DNA from: Candidatus Fredericiella danica
Lineage (GTDB): Bacteria; Chloroflexota; Anaerolineae; Caldilineales; Caldilineaceae
DNA: 64,000 nt
Direction: 5' to 3'
Assembly: GCA_016713335.1 (NCBI GenBank)
Contig: JADJPH010000039.1
Location: forward strand, 1 to 64,000
Shown: positions 56,036-64,000 of the stretch, in pieces
Layout of the letters: each line of letters starts with the position of its first letter
Position numbering within the stretch: the first letter of the stretch is position 1
The notes under the pieces: model-generated
What the model saw: only the letters and a program-made list of their open reading frames with translations
Database searches by the model: none
What the model was told of the DNA's origin: nothing
Translations under genes and position numbers: made by a program

Positions 56036-56704
56036 TCAAGCGCAGCCGCGTAAGCGTTTGAGGTTTTCTTCCACCGAGGCGCGATTGTTATAGACCGCAC
56101 TGCCCACGACGATCATGTTGGCGCCGGCAGCTACGATATCCGCAATGTTGTGCGTATCAACGCCGCCGTCGACCTCCAGGTCGGCGAGCGGATTTAGATC
56201 GTCCATCAGCTTGCGCATCCGGCGCAACTTGCTGGTGGTGGTCTCGATGAAGCGCTGCGAACCAAAGCCGGGGTTGACGCTCATGACAAGCACCTGGTCG
56301 ACAAAGGGCAAGACCTCGCGCACCATCTCGATGGGAGTGGCGGGATTGAGCGATACCCCGGCTTTGCACCCCAATCCCGCGATCTGCTGGATCGTGCGAT
56401 GCAGATGTGGGCAGGCTTCCACATGGACGGTCAAGATGCTGGAGCCTGCAGCGACATAGTCCTGCAGATAGCGTTCCGGTCCTTCAATCATGAGATGGAC
56501 ATCGAGCGGCAGCTTGGTGGCTTTGCGCACGGCCTGAATGATCATGGGGCCAAATGACATATTGGGCACGAACATCCCATCCATAACATCAAGGTGGATC
56601 ACGTCGGCGCCGCCAGTTTCTGCTGCTTGAATCTGGTCGGCCAGGTGGCCGAAATCCGCGGTAAGGATAGAGGGCGCCAGTTTCAGTTTGTGTTTGATCT
56701 GCAT
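56036..56704 (-). CDS. rpe: Ribulose-phosphate 3-epimerase
   Basis: 222 residues, TIM barrel. KLAPSILTADFGHLADQIQA, VIHLDVMDGMFVPNMSFGPM (metal ligands His, Asp), LPLDVHLMIEGPERYLQDYV, VLVMSVNPGFGSQRFIETTT and DLEVDGGVDTHNIADIVAAG are the family motifs. It acts in the pentose phosphate pathway. It stands between spoVS and the hydrolase gene on the minus strand. Confidence 0.96.
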   Translation of the reverse strand: MQIKHKLKLAPSILTADFGHLADQIQAAETGGADVIHLDVMDGMFVPNMSFGPMIIQAVRKATKLPLDVHLMIEGPERYLQDYVAAGSSILTVHVEACPHLHRTIQQIAGLGCKAGVSLNPATPIEMVREVLPFVDQVLVMSVNPGFGSQRFIETTTSKLRRMRKLMDDLNPLADLEVDGGVDTHNIADIVAAGANMIVVGSAVYNNRASVEENLKRLRGCA

Positions 56705-56783
56705 GCGCGTACCAATCCTTGTTGGGTTGCAAACACAGCGCTTGCGGCGCTGGTCACGATGAATGCTAGCTTTTGTGACGGCT

Positions 56784-57548
56784 TTATCTGTTCAGAAATT
56801 CTAGCATAAGTCGTGCAACTTGCCACGGCTGACGAAACAGTAAGGCATGCGTCTGTCCGGGGATCAAATGTAACTCAGAATTGGGGATTTCGTCGGCCAT
56901 GCGCTGCGGAATGTAGGCAGGGAAGAACTCATCGCGCATGCCGTGGATGATCAACACGGGGAGTTGAAAGCGGCGCAGCGCACTCAACGGCAGATCGATG
57001 GCACTTTCGGGTGTCAACTGGCGAAAGCCTGGCAGGAGTTCCTGCTCGTAATAGCCGGGGTAGTGGTAAGGGTCGTGGAGCCTTGCGGTTGCTTCCAGCC
57101 AATTGCGTCCAGCCTGGAAGTGTTCCGGGGTGAGGCTCGCATAACTGTCGGTGGTGGCCGGGTTTGTGCTGTGCGTGGTGCTGACCAATGTCAGGGTTTG
57201 CGGCGCAAGCAGGCGGTTGTGCACGAGCAACTGTGCAATCATGCCCCCGCTGCTGCACCCGGCAAGATGACCGTCAGCGACGCTCAGGTGGTGCATCAAT
57301 GCCGCGAGCTGTTTGGCGATAGCCGCGTGTTCGTACGCGGCCGGCGCGCCCTGTGACTGCCCGTGACCGGGCAGGTCGGGCAGGAGGATGCGGTAGTTTT
57401 CGCTTAGTGCGGGCAGGAGCGGTCCCCAGGCGGCGCGGCCGGTGCTCATGAAATTATGAAGCAGCGTGATGACGCCACGGGGCGGGGATGTTTGTGCGTC
57501 GATCAGTTCAAAACTGATCACACCGGTGTCGGTTGCGAATTCTGCCAT
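56784..57548 (-). CDS. Alpha/beta hydrolase
   Basis: 254 residues. GVITLLHNFMSTGRAAWGPL (oxyanion region), ILLPDLPGHGQSQGAPAAYE, the nucleophile elbow LAGCSSGGMIAQLLVHN, LPVLIIHGMRDEFFPAYIPQ (acid) and LIPGQTHALLFRQPW (His) complete the triad. Start is ATG 57548 (MAEFATDTGV). It belongs to the broad esterase/lactonase group; substrate unknown. OsmC lies 25 bases upstream on the same strand. Confidence 0.88.
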   Translation of the reverse strand: MAEFATDTGVISFELIDAQTSPPRGVITLLHNFMSTGRAAWGPLLPALSENYRILLPDLPGHGQSQGAPAAYEHAAIAKQLAALMHHLSVADGHLAGCSSGGMIAQLLVHNRLLAPQTLTLVSTTHSTNPATTDSYASLTPEHFQAGRNWLEATARLHDPYHYPGYYEQELLPGFRQLTPESAIDLPLSALRRFQLPVLIIHGMRDEFFPAYIPQRMADEIPNSELHLIPGQTHALLFRQPWQVARLMLEFLNR

Positions 57549-57573
57549 GCGCTGGCTGCTCGTTTCGGACACG

Positions 57574-58095
57574 TCAGGATGACGGTGTGCGCATAACCGG
57601 CGTGGGAAGCCGCAACGTGTTGAGCACCGGGCACGTCTCGTCGACGGCCGCGTGCATGCGCTCGATGTCGGCAGGAGCGGCACTGGATGTGACGCGCGCC
57701 TGATACTCGACGCTGGAGAGTTGTGGTAGGGCGGTATAGGGCAGACCCACCACGCCGGTCAAGTCCAGGGCGCCTTTCACTTCCACTTCGACGTGGTCGA
57801 GTGGCAGATTCAGCAGCACGGCCTGAATGAGGTAGGTGTGCACGAGGCAACTGGCAAGCGCGCCAAGCAGCATTTCAGGCGCGGAGGGTCCCAGTGCGTG
57901 GCCGGCCAGACCGGGCGCTGAATCCGTCAGAACCTGGATTTCGCCCATCTTCACCGGGCGTGCGCCGGTGCTGCCGGCGACCCAGGAGGTGGCCTTGATC
58001 TGCACCGTCGCCCGTTCCGGGGCCGCGGTGAAATCCTGTTGACGTTGGGCAATGACTATCTTTTTTTGTGTAAGGAAAGTGTCGATTTCGGACAT
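57574..58095 (-). CDS. OsmC/Ohr-family protein
   Basis: 173 residues. Both redox cysteines are present, in GALASCLVHTYLIQAVLLNL and AVDETCPVLNTLRLPTP. SAPEMLLGALASC is typical of the OsmC fold, a peroxide reductase for organic hydroperoxides. Residues 20-60 include a strand-rich segment (TVQIKATSWVAGSTGARPVK). It may form a stress pair with the hydrolase just downstream. Confidence 0.88.
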   Translation of the reverse strand: MSEIDTFLTQKKIVIAQRQQDFTAAPERATVQIKATSWVAGSTGARPVKMGEIQVLTDSAPGLAGHALGPSAPEMLLGALASCLVHTYLIQAVLLNLPLDHVEVEVKGALDLTGVVGLPYTALPQLSSVEYQARVTSSAAPADIERMHAAVDETCPVLNTLRLPTPVMRTPSS

Positions 58096-58168
58096 GATGT
58101 CTACCTTGTGGACAAAGTCGAGGTTAGGACGTCATTGATGTGAATGAAAGAAGGAACGCCTTGCTACA

Positions 58169-58531
58169 CTAATCTGCAACAAACGGCGGCGGACCATCGG
58201 GATTGCATGCAGCGCAGGGGCAGCACTGCCGGAGAATATTGAACGCATAGATGCCGGCGCCGTGGCCATCCTGCCAGGTGAACCGGATGGCATAGTTGCC
58301 CACGAATTCCGCCCCGGCAATTTCAAAGCTGGGGGGTGGGGTGGTCGAAAGTGCAAGCGGATCGGTGTTCAGGACAAGCTCGCGCCGCTCCTCGCGACAG
58401 GTCGCACAGGGGCAATTGGCGCGCAACCAGCGCAGCGCGTAGTCGCTTGGGTGGCCATCCTGCCAGAGCACCCGCATGACGCCGGCGCTTCGATCAATCG
58501 TGATATCTTTGGGATGAGTTTCAGCAGCCAT
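58169..58531 (-). CDS. DUF971 family protein
   Basis: 120 residues. ITIDRSAGVMRVLWQDGHPS, LRWLRANCPCATCREERREL with CxxC, GNYAIRFTWQDGHGAGIYAF and LRQCCPCAACNPD match the DUF971 (GBBH-like N-terminal) domain. Such proteins occur alone or fused to P-loop Mrp/ApbC proteins and are thought to bind metal or iron-sulfur clusters; the exact role is unknown. Start ATG 58531 chosen over the slightly upstream in-frame start. Confidence 0.88.
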   Translation of the reverse strand: MAAETHPKDITIDRSAGVMRVLWQDGHPSDYALRWLRANCPCATCREERRELVLNTDPLALSTTPPPSFEIAGAEFVGNYAIRFTWQDGHGAGIYAFNILRQCCPCAACNPDGPPPFVAD

Positions 58532-58541
58532 GCCCGTCATT

Positions 58542-59675
58542 CTACCACGGCGCCCATTCGTAGAGTATATAGCGCTGGCGTGGCTGGGCGCCTATGCCGC
58601 GCAGGAAGTTGGCAGCTGCGCCCTCTAGCGGCACGGGACCGCAGGTCAGCTCACGCCAGCCGGCTTTACGCGCATGATCCAGTGCGGCATTCCAGAGTTG
58701 CGTGGCGATACCCTGGTGCTGCCATGTCTCGGCGACGGCGCCCAGGAGGATGCGCCCGGCCGTTGGCGATCTGCGGACTGCCGGGTGCCAGCGCCACGGC
58801 AGCCGGCGCCCCCCGCCGGCGCTCCGCATCAGCGCGGAGAGATCCGGTTGCACCAGCACAAAGCCAACCACCTCATCGTCAACTTCGGCCTGCCAGCCGG
58901 TGACCGGATAGACTTGCAGCCAGCGAAGCAGGGTCGTTGCTTCCTCTGCATCTGGCTCGGGAAATAAATCCTCTGTGGACGCCAGACTGGCGGCAAGGAG
59001 TGGCAGCAGGTCAGTTGCCAGCCGAGCCGGATCCAATGGTGTGATGGTGGCTACAGGCGTCGAGCGGTTGGGCGATTCACCGGGCGTGTTCAACCAGAAG
59101 AGTGCGGTCTCTGCCCGCGGCTCCATCGTGGTCGCCAATAGGTCCGCAAGATAGGGCGGATTGTAGGGGGTGTGGAGTGGCGGCAAGAGGTTAAAGTAGT
59201 TCTGCAGCGCACCGGCTTGCCATGACGGCGTGGGACCGGTGGGACCGATCACCCGTTCACAGCCAAACTCCCCTGCGACCTCCATGACTTTGCCCAACAG
59301 TCTTTCGAGTGTCTCCTCGTCATTGGCGCATTTAAGAAGGGATAGATAGGCGGCGCCATCTTCGCGGCGGGGATCGATCTGGATGATGGCGGCGGCAACG
59401 ACTTCTTCAAAATAGGCGCCGGTGATGGCAGAGCCGTAGTAGCCGGTCTGGCCACCGGTGCGCTGCGGCAGCGCCTCCATATAGATGGGTTGGGCGTAGA
59501 ACCCGCCACCGGAATGCGCGCGTTGATCCTGAACAAGCGACACCAGCGAACGATAGTTTGGGGGCGTCCACCGTGGGTCGCCGCGATCAAAGCGCCACCA
59601 GGCATTGAGAAAACTTCGCCTTCCCCACCAATCCGTGGGCAGCAAGGTGGTGTAGTTGTAGTAGCGGGCAGTCAC
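58542..59675 (-). CDS. GNAT-type acetyltransferase
   Basis: 377 residues. A C-terminal GNAT domain (about 285-377) includes ILLGAVAETWQHQGIATQLW (acetyl-CoA loop) and ALDHARKAGWRELTCGPVPL. The N-terminal two thirds (RSFLNAWWRFDRGDPRWTPP; ERVIGPTGPTPSWQAGALQN) look like a second, degenerate acyltransferase fold. Divergent from the dnaA region. Substrate unknown. Confidence 0.82.
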   Translation of the reverse strand: MTARYYNYTTLLPTDWWGRRSFLNAWWRFDRGDPRWTPPNYRSLVSLVQDQRAHSGGGFYAQPIYMEALPQRTGGQTGYYGSAITGAYFEEVVAAAIIQIDPRREDGAAYLSLLKCANDEETLERLLGKVMEVAGEFGCERVIGPTGPTPSWQAGALQNYFNLLPPLHTPYNPPYLADLLATTMEPRAETALFWLNTPGESPNRSTPVATITPLDPARLATDLLPLLAASLASTEDLFPEPDAEEATTLLRWLQVYPVTGWQAEVDDEVVGFVLVQPDLSALMRSAGGGRRLPWRWHPAVRRSPTAGRILLGAVAETWQHQGIATQLWNAALDHARKAGWRELTCGPVPLEGAAANFLRGIGAQPRQRYILYEWAPW

Positions 59676-60360
59676 GGTGTCGATCCGATGGGTGGTGGTT
59701 CGGGCAGGGCGTTGCGCCCGCCATACTTTTGCGAAATGTTAACAAGAGTACCAGAAATGCCGTTTTCGTGGCTGATCTGTGGATAACTCTGGGGAATAGT
59801 CAGCTTCCCTGTGCACAATTCGGCCGCTGCATGTGGGCAAGTATAACGGCATTTTAACAATCAATTGCAACGGAGCTTTTCACCTTAAAGTTGTTGTCCG
59901 ATCTCCTGGCCCCTTCAAATGTATTTTGCGTCGGTCAAACCTTGTTGCGCTACATCTTGCGTAGTACATATGTTCGTTGTGCGCGAGTTGACGATAAAGA
60001 CCCAAATATTGACCGTTTTCTGACGGGAGCGACATTGTCAAAAGGCAGTCAATCTGATAGACTCCTTTTACATCAGTCAGCAGTGTACAGCCACATTGAT
60101 GACAGCGCCAACCCAAATGCTGTATAGGCGTAGCCGACCGGCTTAAGCTGTTGAGGGAATGCAACCACTCTGCATTCTCGGCATGCCTGCCCTCGCGGCA
60201 GTGTAAATAGACACAAAAATAAACAGGTTTCATTGGTTGGACAAGGGCGTAATGCGTAGGCGCATACGCTCTATTTGTCCCTGGGTATCGATCCATGCTC
60301 AGGAACTGTATGGACGCGGCATCATTCTGGCGCTGACCATACTTGGAGAAGGAGCAGTTT
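59676..60360. other. Intergenic region before dnaA, weak origin candidate
   Basis: One perfect DnaA box (TGTGGATAA, 59778-59786) and one with two mismatches (TGTGCACAA, 59810-59818) lie next to an AT-rich segment around 59840-59880. No further box is seen in the following 450 bases. Gene dnaN is not adjacent. This is a weak case for the replication origin; autoregulation of dnaA by DnaA is the simpler reading. Confidence 0.35.
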
Positions 60361-62045
60361 GTGTTCTCTCAAAATGATCTCCGGCCGTTTTTCGGACCGC
60401 AGGAATCGAAATTTTATTCTGAAAACGCCAGCCCTGTCAGCCATCGTTTATCGTTTTCAGCACGAAATTCTGTACAGCAAAGTGGTTCAACTGGCCGCGC
60501 TATCGACGTGGCGCAGCGTGGCGCAGGAAAAAGCGAGCGGAATGACGTGACGCCGGCGCCAGACCGATCCTGGACCGGCGATGACGTGGTCGGTACTCCT
60601 GCAGCCGAGACGCGTAGGAGCCTCGCACCGGCGGTCAAGACCATTGATCCGCACGATGTATGGCGGCAACTACAGAGTGAACTGGCCATTGAACAGAATG
60701 GCGCGCTGGATCGGTGGATTCACGACACCTGGGTCATCGCCTATGAAGATGGACTCTTCATTGTGGGGCTGCCCGATGCATTTCGATACGACTGGGTTGA
60801 AACGCGCCTGCGTCCAAAGATCAAGCGGAAGCTGGCTGTGATCATGGGGCGCAGTTCGGTGGATGTCCGCTTTCAGGTGCAACCCCGTCCCGTTCAGGAT
60901 GCGCCACAGGCGGCGCCTGCCCCACTCTACGAGCAGCGCGGCGCCGATGAACCGGCTGCAATCGACTTCGCGCGCCCGCAGCGACCGGCTGCACCGGTTG
61001 AGCCGGCCAAGCCCGCGATGACACTTTCGCCAAATGTGAATGTCCGCCACACGTTTGCAAATTTTGTGGTGGGGAGCCATAACAAACTGGCGCATGCGGT
61101 GGCAACCGCCGTCGCACAACAACCGGGCGGCGCCAGCAATCCGCTCTTTGTCTATGGCGGGGTGGGACTCGGCAAGACGCATCTGCTCCATGCGATCGCA
61201 ATCCGCGCCGCGGAACTTGGGTACAACGTCCTCTACGTCACAAGTGAGGAGTTTACAAACGAATTGATCACGGCGATCCGTCACCAGACGACCGATCTGT
61301 TCCGCGCCAAGTACCGGCAAGTCGATCTGCTCCTTATCGATGATATCCAGTTCATCAGCGGCAAGGAATCGACGCAGGAGGAGTTCTTCCACACCTTCAA
61401 CTATCTGCATGCGGCCGGAAAGCAGATCGTCATCAGCAGTGACCGCCCGCCCAAGGCATTGGCGACATTGGCTGAGCGTCTGCGCAGCCGTTTTGAAGGG
61501 GGATTCAGACCGATATGCAGGCGCCGGATTTTGAAACACGCGTGGCGATTCTGCAAGAGATTGTGGCGCGCCAGGGTATCCGTGCCCCGCTGGATGTCTT
61601 GATGCTTGTCGCCGAACGGGTGGATAGCAACGTGCGCGAATTGGAAGGTGCGTTCAAGAACCTATGGTTGCAGGTTCAATTGCAGGGGACTGGGTTGAAC
61701 GTGGCGGTTGCCAGCGGAATTCTGAACAGCCTGGCGCCCCGGCGCTCAGTCTGCTCACCCACGCGCCTTGTCCAGATCGTGGCTGAGTACTACAACCTGG
61801 GGGCGGATGACCTCACCGGGCGCAGCCGAATTGCGGCAATTGCCCATGCGCGCCACGTGGCGATGTATTTGCTCCGCAAGGAAAATGGTCTCTCATTGCC
61901 GGTGATCGGCGATTGCCTCGGCGGGCGCGACCACACGACTGCACGCCACGGTATCGAAAAGATCGAGCGTGAAGTTGAGCATGATGAGACGCTCCGCAAC
62001 GATGTGGCGCTGCTGCGCGAACGGATTTATCTTCCCTTTGGCTAG
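60361..62045 (+). CDS. dnaA: Chromosomal replication initiator DnaA (frameshifted)
   Basis: About 560 residues. GTG 60361 is preceded by GGAGAAGGAG; TTG 60343 is an alternative. The first 100 residues are unconserved and polar, unusual for DnaA; the typical N-terminal domain starts near DPHDVWRQLQSELAIEQNGA. AAA+ domain: NPLFVYGGVGLGKTHLLHAI (Walker A), VDLLLIDDIQFISGKESTQE (Walker B). Near 61500 (GAAGGGGGATT) one base is missing; the next frame continues MQAPDFETRVAILQEIVARQ and the DNA-binding domain with GGRDHTTARHGIEKIE. Confidence 0.94.
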
Positions 62046-62215
62046 AAAGGGATATTAACCTGTTCTTAATCTTCTTTTGCGTGAATGTTGGTTTTGCTGT
62101 AAACTGTGCGCCACGCGATAGCTACAGTGGAATCGTGTTTTTGGATACAGTAAACCTGTTTTGATCGTCTGATCAGCCGCCGCAAGCAGTTCAGGTCGTC
62201 GGTTCGGAGCCAAGC

Positions 62216-63220
62216 ATGAGCAAAGAAGGTCGCCAGAAAGCCCTCGAGACGACCCTGGCGAGCCTGAATAAGCGATATGGCGAAGGCGTCGTCATGCGAT
62301 TGGGCGACGCCAGCCGTCTGAATGTGGAGACCATTCCGACGGGCAGCTTAAGCCTTGACATTGCGCTGGGTGTGGGCGGCATCCCACGTGGACGCGTCAT
62401 CGAGATCTACGGCCCAGAGAGTTCGGGCAAAACCACCCTCTGTCTGCATGTAATTGCGGAGGCGCAGCGCCAAGGGGGTGTCTGTGGCTTCGTCGATGTT
62501 GAACATGCGCTTGACCCTGCCTACGCCGCCAAAATCGGCGTAGATGTAAACAATCTCTATGTCAGCCAACCGGATACCGGTGAGCAGGCGCTCGAGATTG
62601 CGGAGGCGCTTGTTCGCTCGAATGCCATGGATGTGGTGGTGGTGGATAGTGTGGCGGCGCTCGTGCCGCGCGCTGAGATCGAAGGCGAGATGGGAGATAG
62701 TCACGTTGGCCTGCAGGCGCGCCTGATGAGTCAGGCGCTGCGCAAGCTGACTGGGGCCATCAAGTCAACCAACACTTGCATGATCTTCACCAACCAGTTG
62801 CGTCAGAAGATCGGTGTGATGTTTGGGAATCCGGAGACCACGTCAGGCGGGATGGCGCTGAAGTTCTATGCCAGTGTGCGCCTGGACGTGCGGCGGATTG
62901 AAGCGATCAAACAGGGTGATGAAGTTGTTGGCAGCCGGACGCGGGTCACCGTCAAGAAAAACAAGGTGGCGGCGCCGTTTCGCACTGCTGAGTTCGACAT
63001 CATGTATAACGAGGGTATCAGCACCGCCGGTGACCTTCTTGATCTGGGCGTCGAGTACGACATCCTCTCCAAACGCGGCGCATACTACCGCTACAACGAG
63101 GACACAATCGGCCAGGGGCGTGAAGCATGCAAAGCGTATTTGCGCCAGAACCCGTTAGTGATGGCCGAAATCGACAATCTGATTCGTGTAAAGGCCGGAT
63201 TGCTCACGCGTAGCGCCTGA
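62216..63220 (+). CDS. recA: Recombinase RecA
   Basis: 334 residues. Walker A GPESSGKTTL (about 66-75), VVVVDSVAALVPRAEIEGEM with loop L1, TCMIFTNQLRQKIGVMFGNP with L2, and FYASVRLDVRRIEAIKQGDE. The C terminus is short (VKAGLLTRSA). It stands alone between dnaA and rny. The 170-base upstream region shows no GAAC-N4-GTTC box, in contrast to the FtsK-like gene at 3 kb. Possible -10 elements are unclear. Confidence 0.97.
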   Translation: MSKEGRQKALETTLASLNKRYGEGVVMRLGDASRLNVETIPTGSLSLDIALGVGGIPRGRVIEIYGPESSGKTTLCLHVIAEAQRQGGVCGFVDVEHALDPAYAAKIGVDVNNLYVSQPDTGEQALEIAEALVRSNAMDVVVVDSVAALVPRAEIEGEMGDSHVGLQARLMSQALRKLTGAIKSTNTCMIFTNQLRQKIGVMFGNPETTSGGMALKFYASVRLDVRRIEAIKQGDEVVGSRTRVTVKKNKVAAPFRTAEFDIMYNEGISTAGDLLDLGVEYDILSKRGAYYRYNEDTIGQGREACKAYLRQNPLVMAEIDNLIRVKAGLLTRSA

Positions 63221-63328
63221 CCGAATTGTTTGTGCTGTTGGCGCGTGCTGCCCCAGTTGGCCGCGATTCCACTTGCAGAGATCCTGCGCCGTCCTTCGGT
63301 TGACAGACCGCTGGGCGCGCACTACTGC

Positions 63329-63358
63329 ACGCTGTAGCGTCATGCTGCGGCGTTTTTT
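63329..63358 (+). terminator. Rho-independent terminator after recA
   Basis: ACGCTGTAG pairs with CTGCGGCGT (two G-U pairs), loop CGTCATG, then TTTTTG. Confidence 0.75.
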
Positions 63359-63391
63359 GTTTGTTGAACCAGTCGATGAGGACAACACTGT

Positions 63392-64000
63392 ATGGATAGC
63401 TTATTGCTAGCCGTTGTGCTGATTATCCTCTTCACGCTCTTGGGTGCAGGTGTGGCCGGCTATGTCGCCTTCGGGCGTGGTCGCACTGCGGGCATGCAGG
63501 CGGAGAGGGGAAGACAGGACGCGATCCGCCTGGGGGCGGAGGAACAAGCTGCCAGGATCGTGGCCGAGGCCGAAACCAAGGCCAAACAACTACAGCTTTC
63601 GATTAAAGAGGAAGAGGTGCAACGCCGCAAGGAGATGGATACTGAAGCTGCGCGGCGCCGAACCGAACTCGAGAAGATTGAGGAGCGGCTTCAGAATCGG
63701 CTTGACACGGCCGAACGCCGGTTGCAGCAGATTGAGAGCCGCGAGCGCAAACTCAACCAGCGGGAGACGCGAATTACAGAGCGCGAGACAAAGCTCGATA
63801 CGATGGAAGCCGAATGGCAGTCAGAGTTACAGCGCGTCGCCGCCATGAGTACGGAGGAGGCGCGTCAGGTGCTGCTTGATCGGGTTGAGCAGAACACGCG
63901 CCAGATGATGGCCCGCAAAATCCGTGAGGTGGAAGCTGAGGCCCATGAGGAGGCCGATCGCCGCGCCCGGGCGATTATCACGATGGCGTTGGAGCGGATT
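63392..64000 (+). CDS. rny: Ribonuclease Y, 5' part (runs off the window)
   Basis: 203 residues are present. ATG 63392 starts a membrane helix (LLLAVVLIILFTLLGAGVAG, residues 3-23), then a long coiled coil (EEQAARIVAEAETKAKQLQL to RERKLNQRETRITERETKLD), and AAMSTEEARQVLLDRVEQNT leading into the region before the KH domain. The KH and HD domains lie beyond the edge. RNase Y starts mRNA decay; RicT, its specificity factor in Bacillus, is encoded at 54.4 kb. Confidence 0.92.
   Translation, partial: MDSLLLAVVLIILFTLLGAGVAGYVAFGRGRTAGMQAERGRQDAIRLGAEEQAARIVAEAETKAKQLQLSIKEEEVQRRKEMDTEAARRRTELEKIEERLQNRLDTAERRLQQIESRERKLNQRETRITERETKLDTMEAEWQSELQRVAAMSTEEARQVLLDRVEQNTRQMMARKIREVEAEAHEEADRRARAIITMALERI

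Noticed and set aside
59676..60360. Confident replication origin
   Set aside because: One perfect and one poor DnaA box are not enough, and dnaN is not adjacent.
62046..62215. LexA box upstream of recA
   Set aside because: CTGTTCTTAATC and GTGAATGTTGG look suggestive, but neither forms GAAC-N4-GTTC.

Overview
The window is about 60% GC and reads as a chromosomal contig of a Chloroflexota bacterium, most likely of the Caldilineae/Anaerolineae type. This placement rests on gene content (GerW and SpoVS homologues, isopentenyl phosphate kinase, a short FtsK-like motor, Chloroflexi-style GT39 and RicT proteins) and on its dispersed GC-rich palindromic repeats; it is an inference, because no 16S rRNA is present. 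At least fifteen conserved genes, including essential ones (dnaA, nusG, secE, aroC), are split by single-base shifts, several at G/C homopolymers. These look like sequence errors rather than biology, so such genes are given as one locus with the shift noted.

Layout. 1-4.5 kb is accessory: the 3' part of a frameshifted radical SAM/SPASM gene, three related cassettes of tiny peptides (about 1.0-1.5, 1.7-1.95 and 2.4-2.85 kb), a separate 42-residue peptide, then an FtsK/SpoIIIE-type motor with a small membrane protein behind a promoter carrying two LexA-type SOS boxes. 4.5-13.5 kb holds housekeeping genes (RidA, PQQ-type sugar dehydrogenase lipoprotein, ABC exporter, gpmA, dps, yqhA, a methyltransferase, a broken Rpn-family gene) interrupted by dispersed repeats. 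13.5-27.4 kb is rich in aromatic amino acid genes: aroC, a fused aroK-aroB, aroQ, then trpB-trpA and aroE on the other strand. Between them lie a damaged sugar-binding protein, a cysteine-motif protein, an M23 peptidase, a PucR regulator and an EamA transporter. 27.4-31.2 kb is a methionine unit: sigma-70 promoter, SAM-I riboswitch, metY, metX, metW.

31.2-45 kb carries tRNA-Val, selA, isopentenyl phosphate kinase, an RseP-type protease, and a long same-strand run of envelope and unknown genes (zinc ribbon-LysM, HEAT, AEC transporter, TPR, FecR-like, GT39, GerW), ending with a threonine/serine dehydratase. 45.9-46.4 kb is a dense array of two alternating palindromic repeats that recur at 13.1-13.4 and 24.4 kb. 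47.4-55.5 kb is the conserved translation/transcription block: tRNA-Thr, tRNA-Tyr, tRNA-Thr, tuf, tRNA-Trp, secE, nusG, rplK, rplA, L10 leader, rplJ, rplL, followed by holB and ricT. 55.5-59.7 kb on the minus strand has spoVS, rpe, a hydrolase, an OsmC protein, a DUF971 protein and an acetyltransferase. The window ends with dnaA, recA and the start of rny.

The most unusual part is 1-4.5 kb: repeated promoter/peptide/hairpin cassettes next to a probable SOS-inducible DNA motor and near a radical SAM maturase. Its function is unknown, and what is said about it here is hypothesis.
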